Source: BOG-908 sp965198825
Lineage (GTDB): Bacteria; Pseudomonadota; Alphaproteobacteria; Acetobacterales; Acetobacteraceae
Length of the DNA stretch: 64,000 nt
Assembly (NCBI GenBank): GCA_965198825.1
Contig: CBDAQB010000003.1
Coordinates: 1,426,001-1,490,000 of the forward strand
Direction of reading: 5' to 3'
Below the pieces are notes generated by a model. The model did not search any database. It worked only from the letters and a program-made list of their open reading frames with translations, and was not told the DNA's origin. The first letter of the stretch is position 1. Each line of letters starts with the position of its first letter. The position numbers were made by a program, and so were the translations under genes. This document shows positions 59,012 to 64,000 of the stretch, piece after piece.

Positions 59012-60826
59012 CTAGGGTGTAAACCCCAGCACAAGCTCCTGTATCCGCACCGGATCGGACTGCTCCATGACCCGCTGTGAAAAGCGCGCGCACTCGGCAA
59101 TGGAGACAGCCCGGACAGCCTGCTTCACGCGAGGAACGGCCGAAGCATTCATGCTGAACGACCGTATCCCAAGCCCCAGAAGCAAAGGGATGAGCCGCGG
59201 GTTGGCGGCCATTTCGCCGCAGACCGAGACCGGCATGCGCAGGCGCAGGGCGGCCTCGGTGGCGAACTGGATCAGCCGCAGCACAGCAGGATGCAACGGA
59301 TCGTACAAGCCGGCGACGCCTGATGCCGCACGGTCCACAGCCAGGGTGTACATGGCGAGATCGTTGGTGCCGATGGCGAAGAAATCCGCTTCCAGCGCCA
59401 ACGCATCTGCGGACAGTGCAGCACCTGGCGTCTCGATCATGATGCCGAGGGGAGGCAGCGGATCAGGCAGTTTCTCGCCGCGCCGGCGCAGGCGCTTGGC
59501 GACACGTTCATAGACTTCGCGTGCGGCGCGCACTTCGCCGGTGTTGGTCACCATCGGCAACAGGACACGCACCGGCCCGGTCTTGCTGGCGCGCAGGATC
59601 GCGGCCAGCTGAGTCTCGAAAAGTTCAGGCGAGCGCAACAGCAACCGCAACCCGCGCACGCCGAGCGCCGGATTATGGTCCAGCGTCTCGGGCACCACGC
59701 CATGCGAGACCAGCGCGTCGATCTCCTTTTCGCCGCCCCAGTCGAGCACCCGTATGGTCACCGTCTCGCCGTCCATGGCGTGCACCACGGTGCGATAGAT
59801 CTCCGCCTGCGCCGCCTCGTCCGGCAGCGTGTCGCGGTTCATGAACAGGAACTCGGTGCGGAACAGCCCGACGCCGGCGGCACCCGACTGCGCAATCAGC
59901 GGCAGCTCTGCCAGCAGTTCCAGGTTGCCCTGCAGCTCAACCGCCTCGCCATCCGTCGTGCGCGAGGGCAGGCGGCGCAGGCGCGCAAGCTTCTGCCGCT
60001 CGCGCGTGTAGGCGGCGACGCCCTGCTTGGCCTCGGCGAGCACCTCCATCCCGGGGTTCAGCACCACCCGACCGGTCGCCCCGTCCAGCGTCGCGGTCTG
60101 GCCCGTGCGCGCGGCCGCCAGCAAGCCGGGCGCACCCAGCACGGCCGGCACGGCAAGGGCGCGCAGCATGATGGCGGTATGCCCGTCCGTGCCACCCTCT
60201 TCGGTCACAATGCCGGCGACGCGCGACGGATCGATCAAGGCGGCATCGGCAGGCCGCAGCGACTCGGCGATCAGGATTGCGCCCTGCGGCACCTTGGCAA
60301 AACTCCTGAACGACGCCTCGCTCAGGTTGCGCAGCAGCCGCCGGCCTGTCTCGCGTATCTCGTCCGCACGCCGCTTGCGCGCCTCGGCTTCCTCGCTGCT
60401 ATCGGTGCGGCGGCGCCCGGTGGAATCCGCGGGCAGGGCGGTCATGGCCGCGGCCAGCACCTCGATCTCGTCCGCGACGGCGGTCTCGGCCGTCACCAGC
60501 GCTTCGGCGATATGCCGCCTGGCGTGGCGCAGCAGGCGCGACCCGCCCAGCATCTGCAGATAAGCGTCGATCAGCGGCGCGATTTCGTCCTGCGTCTCTT
60601 CCGGCAGCACGCTGAGCCGCGCTCGCAGCTTGCCCAACTGCTTGCGGGATTTCTGCACCGCGCCATCCAGCCGCGCGAGTTCCGCATCCACCGCGCCGGC
60701 GGCGATGCTGCCGCGCCTGAACTCGACCTTCGACTCGGCCGCCAGGAACACAGGCCCGATGGCGATCCCCTGGCTGACCGGGATTCCTTGGTAGATCTGC
60801 TCCTGGTCGGGCTCAGTCCTGCTCAT
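59012..60826 (-). CDS. ptsI: PTS enzyme I (phosphoenolpyruvate-protein phosphotransferase)
   Basis: Enzyme I transfers phosphate from PEP to HPr. His216 in GGTDGHTAIMLRAL is the phospho-histidine. The C-terminal PEP barrel carries GIMIETPGAAL, FFAIGTNDLAMYTLAVDR and VCGEMAANPRLIPLLLGLG (active-site Cys). It has 604 aa, longer than E. coli EI (575). The start overlaps ptsH by 14 bases. With the adjacent EIIA, this is a regulatory PTS lacking sugar-transport EIIB and EIIC here. Confidence 0.92.
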   Translation of the reverse strand: MSRTEPDQEQIYQGIPVSQGIAIGPVFLAAESKVEFRRGSIAAGAVDAELARLDGAVQKSRKQLGKLRARLSVLPEETQDEIAPLIDAYLQMLGGSRLLRHARRHIAEALVTAETAVADEIEVLAAAMTALPADSTGRRRTDSSEEAEARKRRADEIRETGRRLLRNLSEASFRSFAKVPQGAILIAESLRPADAALIDPSRVAGIVTEEGGTDGHTAIMLRALAVPAVLGAPGLLAAARTGQTATLDGATGRVVLNPGMEVLAEAKQGVAAYTRERQKLARLRRLPSRTTDGEAVELQGNLELLAELPLIAQSGAAGVGLFRTEFLFMNRDTLPDEAAQAEIYRTVVHAMDGETVTIRVLDWGGEKEIDALVSHGVVPETLDHNPALGVRGLRLLLRSPELFETQLAAILRASKTGPVRVLLPMVTNTGEVRAAREVYERVAKRLRRRGEKLPDPLPPLGIMIETPGAALSADALALEADFFAIGTNDLAMYTLAVDRAASGVAGLYDPLHPAVLRLIQFATEAALRLRMPVSVCGEMAANPRLIPLLLGLGIRSFSMNASAVPRVKQAVRAVSIAECARFSQRVMEQSDPVRIQELVLGFTP

Positions 60827-61121
60827 TGAAGCCGGCCTCGATCAGGCCCGCGATGGCATCCATGGCCTCATGGGCATCCCACCCCTCGGCGCGCAACTCG
60901 ACGGTGGATCCGATGCCCGCGCCGAGCATCATCAATCCCATGATGGACCGCGCGGAAGCCGTCTGGCCGTCACGCAGGACATCGACATTGGCGGTGAAAC
61001 GCTCGGCCATCGCGACCAGCTTGGCCGCGGCCCTGGCGTGCAGTCCACGCCGGTTAACGATTTCGATGGTGCGGCTGACAACCGCGTCGCCGCTGCTGGG
61101 GTCGGCCTCCGCCCCGCTCAC
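60813..61121 (-). CDS. ptsH: PTS phosphocarrier protein HPr
   Basis: HPr shuttles phosphate from enzyme I to EIIA. His28 (NRRGLHARAAAK) is the phosphorylation site; Ser59 in ASARSIMGLMML is the position phosphorylated by HprK in regulated HPr proteins. It has 102 aa; the first 15 residues extend beyond usual HPr. The start is GTG, directly at the edge of a 14-base tandem repeat and with no clear ribosome site. Confidence 0.92.
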   Translation of the reverse strand: MSGAEADPSSGDAVVSRTIEIVNRRGLHARAAAKLVAMAERFTANVDVLRDGQTASARSIMGLMMLGAGIGSTVELRAEGWDAHEAMDAIAGLIEAGFNEQD

Positions 61122-61162
61122 AACCTAGCTTTCACAACCTGGCTTTCACGACCCAGCTTTAT
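61121..61162. repeat. 14-base tandem repeat between EIIA and ptsH
   Basis: Three units CAACCTAGCTTTCA, CAACCTGGCTTTCA and CGACCCAGCTTTAT occur in succession. The middle one contains the EIIA stop codon. They abut the GTG start of ptsH. Confidence 0.85.
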
Positions 61163-61661
61163 AGGAGGCCGCCATGAAGGGCGCCTGCGGGAAAGGCAGC
61201 GGCGCATCGGGCTTCATCGAACTATGCCGCGGATCGAGCGACCGGCAGATGTTGGGCCTGCTGCAGGTGGTCAGCACACGGGAAGCAGCCGCGATGTATT
61301 TCCGCCCCGCCATCTCGGCCGACCCGGTACACTCGGACAAGGTCTGGTGCGACCGTGTCTTGGCCAGCTTCACCAGCATCGGCAGGTTCACGCCAGCGAT
61401 CACCTCGACGCCGCCGCGGTCCATCATCGATATGGCGAGGTTGCTCGGCGTTCCGCCGAACATGTCCGTCAACAGGATGACGCCGTCGCCGGCGTTCACC
61501 TCGTCGATGCACCGTTCGATGTCCTGCCGGCGCTGTTCGACGTCGTCGTCGGCGGCAATGCAGATGGTAGCCACCCCACGCTGGGGTCCCACCACATGTT
61601 CCATCGCCAGGCGCAACTCGTATGCCAGGCGTCCATGGGTGACCAGAACCAATCCGATCAT
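61146..61661 (-). CDS. PTS EIIA component (mannose type), regulatory
   Basis: This EIIA-Man-like protein accepts phosphate from HPr at His9 (LVLVTHGRLAYEL). The GDGVILLTDMFGGTPSNLAISMM and KYIAAASRVLT segments match the family. It has 171 aa, where 130-145 is usual; the last 40 residues (after ASRVLT) are atypical and end within a tandem repeat. No EIIB/EIIC is encoded nearby, so it probably acts in regulation. Confidence 0.88.
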   Translation of the reverse strand: MIGLVLVTHGRLAYELRLAMEHVVGPQRGVATICIAADDDVEQRRQDIERCIDEVNAGDGVILLTDMFGGTPSNLAISMMDRGGVEVIAGVNLPMLVKLAKTRSHQTLSECTGSAEMAGRKYIAAASRVLTTCSRPNICRSLDPRHSSMKPDAPLPFPQAPFMAASYKAGS

Positions 61662-61669
61662 GAACTCTG

Positions 61670-62692
61670 TCAGGCCTCCTTAGCCTGTGGCAGCGACGTG
61701 CTGCCCCATTCCCTGTCTCCGGTCGAGGCGTCGTCGCCCTCGACCGTCACCCCCGCAGCGGCTTCGGCCTGTCTAACCGCCGGGCGAGTAAGCTCCCGGT
61801 GAGTCACCGTTACGCGCCACCCCGCAGTTCCCTCCGGGAGGACAAGGCGGAGCGTAGTCAGCCGGTCTGCGAGCGTCTGCGCCACATGTACCGAGCGGTG
61901 CTGGCCACCGGTGCAGCCCACCCCGATGGCGACGTATTTCTTGCCCTCCTGCACGAACCTCGGCAAGAGCAAGGTTAACAGATCCGTAAGCTTCGCCACG
62001 AAGGGCTTGAAGTCAGGATCGGCTTCCACATAGGCCGCGACCTCTGCGTCGAGACCCGTCCGGTTTCTCAATATGGGCACGTAATGCGGGTTTCGCAGGA
62101 AGCGCGTGTCGAAGACCAGGTCTGCCTCGCGCGGTAACCCCTCTGGGTAGGCGAACGAAATCAATGAGCAGGTCATTCCGGGTTCATCATTAGCGGCGTG
62201 GCCAAACCGTTGTTCTATCATGCGCCGCAACATGGGAAGCGGCAGGTTCGACGTATCCAGCAACAGGTCGGCCGCGCTCCTCAGTTCCGCCATTAAGGCC
62301 ACCTCGGCCGCCACGCCGTCCGTCAGCCGCCCGCCGGCCGAAAGTGGATGGCGCCGGCGCGTTTCGGTAAACCGTCGGAGCAGCGAAGCCTCGTCAGCCC
62401 ACACAAAGATCATCTCTGGGCGCAGGGCAGGGTTGAGCCTCAGGCGTGACAGGAGGGCGATCAAAGCCTTCGCATCGAAGCCGCGGCTGCGGGAGTCGAC
62501 GCCTATGGCGATCGGCCCCTCAGCCCGGTTGACCATATCCTCCATGAGCGGCAGGGGCGGATTGTCCACCGCCTCGTATCCGAGATCCTCCAGCACACGA
62601 AGGCTGGACGCCTTGCCGCCGCCCGACAGCCCGGTGACCAGCACCACGCGCCGCTTGGGAGATGAAATTGGCGTCACGTTCCGCAGGCTCAC
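61670..62692 (-). CDS. rapZ: RapZ/YvcJ nucleotide-binding protein
   Basis: RapZ-type proteins bind nucleotides and, in enterobacteria, control a small RNA. The P-loop is VLVTGLSGGGKASSLRVLEDL, followed by GYEAVDNPPLPL. The C-terminal half contains VAIGVGCTGGQHRSVHVAQTL, the conserved ligand-binding part. GTG is chosen as start (340 aa), and it overlaps the hprK stop in GTGA. Its product likely couples nucleotide state with the PTS. Confidence 0.9.
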   Translation of the reverse strand: MSLRNVTPISSPKRRVVLVTGLSGGGKASSLRVLEDLGYEAVDNPPLPLMEDMVNRAEGPIAIGVDSRSRGFDAKALIALLSRLRLNPALRPEMIFVWADEASLLRRFTETRRRHPLSAGGRLTDGVAAEVALMAELRSAADLLLDTSNLPLPMLRRMIEQRFGHAANDEPGMTCSLISFAYPEGLPREADLVFDTRFLRNPHYVPILRNRTGLDAEVAAYVEADPDFKPFVAKLTDLLTLLLPRFVQEGKKYVAIGVGCTGGQHRSVHVAQTLADRLTTLRLVLPEGTAGWRVTVTHRELTRPAVRQAEAAAGVTVEGDDASTGDREWGSTSLPQAKEA

Positions 62693-63108
62693 GCCAGCGC
62701 TCCTGCCACAAGGGAAACGGTGCCACGCAGGCACTCCAGCGCGAGCGCCACAATCTGGGGCGCCTGAGCTGTCATCGGATCCACATACACCATAGGCAGG
62801 TGAAGATCAGGAAAACGTTTTGGTTGCGGCAACCGCTCTCCCCGCTCCAGCCGGACGACCAGACGCAGCGCCGCGCGCTCTACGAAGGGCAGCCGCACAA
62901 TTCCGAGACCACGCACCTCGAGCAACCCCGCCAACGCCTCAGGCGCTTTGGCGATGCCGTCCTCAACTTCCACCTGGTCATCCGCTACCAACGCAAACCC
63001 CCGGTCGAGCAACCGGAGAACCAAAGACGATTTGCCCGCCCCCGGTGGACCTAGCAGCAACACGCCGTCGCCCTCGAAGGACACGCAGCTTGCGTGGAAA
63101 ACGGTCAC
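62689..63108 (-). CDS. hprK: HPr kinase/phosphorylase, short alphaproteobacterial form
   Basis: The enzyme phosphorylates HPr on serine. Only the catalytic domain is present (139 aa): VLLLGPPGAGKSSLVLRLLDRG (Walker A), then LVADDQVEVED. The N-terminal half known from Firmicutes is absent, normal for Alphaproteobacteria. GTG at 63108 is preferred because GGAG lies 5 bases upstream; a GTG two codons earlier is possible. Longer readings would translate repeat E18. Confidence 0.88.
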   Translation of the reverse strand: MTVFHASCVSFEGDGVLLLGPPGAGKSSLVLRLLDRGFALVADDQVEVEDGIAKAPEALAGLLEVRGLGIVRLPFVERAALRLVVRLERGERLPQPKRFPDLHLPMVYVDPMTAQAPQIVALALECLRGTVSLVAGALA

Positions 63109-63130
63109 GAACACTCCAAGCAAGAAAGCA

Positions 63131-63244
63131 GTTCTTTTTTGTAAAAAAGAACCAAAAAACTTTTTGCACATGTGGGCTGCGCCTGCCCGCAAGCACGCAC
63201 CCACAATGTAAAAGTTTTTTGCTTCTTTTTTTCAAAAAAGACGA
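63131..63244. repeat. A/T-rich palindromic element E18 (complete)
   Basis: The left arm (63131-63152, TGTAA loop) is the GAAC type; the right arm (63223-63244) starts CTTC but ends GACG, so its closing pairs are partly lost. The centre is GGGCTGCGCCTGCCC-like. It lies between chvG and hprK on the same strand. Confidence 0.88.
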
Positions 63245-63255
63245 TCTTGCTTGCC

Positions 63256-64000
63256 TTACGCACGAGGCAACCGCACCACAAAACGCGCGCCCAGCACGCG
63301 CCCGCCTGCATCCCGGCGGTTTTCCGCACTGATACGCCCGCGCAACGCCTCGACAATCTGCCGGCTGATCGACAAGCCCAGCCCCGAATGCTTGCCGAAC
63401 TTCTCTCCCTCCGGCCGCTCCGAATAGAACCGGTCGAACACATGCTCGAGGTTCCCCTCGGGAATGCCGGGGCCCTCATCCTCCACAGCCAGCTCCACCG
63501 TGCCGCCGGTTTCCCGTGCCCTGAGATGGATGTTTCCCCGCTCTGGTGAGAAACTCTGCGCATTGCCGATGAGATTGCGCAGCACCTGCACCAGGCGTCC
63601 CTCGACTGCTTCCACCACCAGCGGCTGCTCCGGCAGCTCCACATTGATCTTCGCATCGCCCTCCCGGCGCGTCGCGTCGGCAATTTCCGCCAGCGCCGCC
63701 ATGATCGGGACCACGTCGATCGGCTCCGTGGGCGTGCGCGACAATTCGGCATCGACCCGGCTCGCATCGCTGATGTCGCTGATCAGCCTGTCTAGCCGCA
63801 CCACGTCGTCCTGGATGATGGCGAGCAGCCGCTGCTGCTGCTTCGGATCGCTCACCCGATGCAGCGTGTCGATGGCACTGCGAATGGAGCTCAGCGGGTT
63901 CTTGATTTCGTGCGCCACGTCGGCGGCAAACCGCTCGATGGCGTCCATGCGCGCCCAGAGCGCCGTGGCCGACGCCGCCAGCGCCTGGCCCAGCTCGCCG
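63256..64000 (-). CDS. chvG: Sensor histidine kinase ChvG, C-terminal part (runs off window)
   Basis: The visible portion includes the end of the HAMP/DHp region (GELGQALAAS...LWARM) and the histidine box DVAHEIKNPLSSIRSAIDT. It then has the N box LRNLIGNAQSFSPE, G1 DEGPGIPEGNLEHVFDRFY and HSGLGLSISRQIVEAL. The gene start lies beyond base 64000. ChvG/ChvI responds to acidic and envelope signals. The neighbouring order with hprK and EIIA supports it. Its 3' end is G/T-codon-rich. Confidence 0.9.
   Translation of the reverse strand, partial: GELGQALAASATALWARMDAIERFAADVAHEIKNPLSSIRSAIDTLHRVSDPKQQQRLLAIIQDDVVRLDRLISDISDASRVDAELSRTPTEPIDVVPIMAALAEIADATRREGDAKINVELPEQPLVVEAVEGRLVQVLRNLIGNAQSFSPERGNIHLRARETGGTVELAVEDEGPGIPEGNLEHVFDRFYSERPEGEKFGKHSGLGLSISRQIVEALRGRISAENRRDAGGRVLGARFVVRLPRA

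Overview
The window is GC-rich chromosomal DNA from an alphaproteobacterium, most likely an acetic-acid-bacteria relative (Acetobacteraceae, Rhodospirillales). This rests on the gene orders chvG-hprK-rapZ-EIIA-ptsH-ptsI, gatCAB and dnaX-ybaB-recR, on a leucine-rich leader peptide before leuA, on the small SRP RNA, and on protein sequence style. It is almost wholly housekeeping. I see no transposase, integrase, phage gene, CRISPR array or rRNA.

Layout. 1-4.9 kb: M20 peptidase, MazG, a GNAT, and serB and miaA diverging from starts only 9 bases apart. 5-11 kb: branched-chain amino acid genes ilvB-ilvN-ilvC and leuA with a leader-peptide attenuator, plus a small His/Lys-rich secreted protein. 11-19 kb: two glycine-zipper lipoproteins and the cell-shape set mreB-mreC-mreD-mrdA, then an oxidoreductase gene flanked by two repeat copies, then rodA. 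19-25 kb: MAPEG protein, unknown gene, ruvX, gatCAB, tRNA-Ser(GCT). 25-30 kb: a large secreted protein of unknown role, a lone TadG-like VWA protein, metF. 30-35 kb: mlaA-mlaC, an MNT/HEPN pair, a GNAT, ettA, DUF1328, a CAT-anticodon tRNA. 35-40 kb: ppa, SRP RNA, dnaX-ybaB-recR, an aldose epimerase. 40-47 kb: a FIST-like protein, acyltransferase, VOC protein, copC-copD, a small NepR-like protein. 47-51 kb: opgC plus SGNH protein, flhF-flhG, sufE. 51-57 kb: GDP-heptose genes (gmhA, a fused nucleotidyltransferase/phosphatase, hddA) with an AGE-type epimerase and an exosortase-associated type glycosyltransferase. 57-59 kb: two secreted paralogues beside an AraC-like regulator. 59-64 kb: the regulatory PTS (ptsI, ptsH, EIIA, rapZ, hprK) and the end of chvG.

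The most unusual content is between the genes. An A/T-rich palindromic element occurs at 18 sites: 8 complete (about 112 bases, two hairpin arms) and 10 single-arm, strongly contrasting with the GC-rich surroundings. In all eight complete copies the arms are of opposite type (one closed by GTTC/GAAC, the other by CTTC/GAAG), so each arm folds on itself rather than pairing with its partner. Many elements abut stop codons, and the last 30-120 bases of those genes shift by eye to G/T-ending codons. A second family, four copies of an inverted repeat bounded by AAGGTCCACCACGAAG, includes two copies that flank the gene separating mrdA from rodA. A third family (two copies) has different but self-complementary ends.

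All start choices and families come from reading the sequence; no database search was run.
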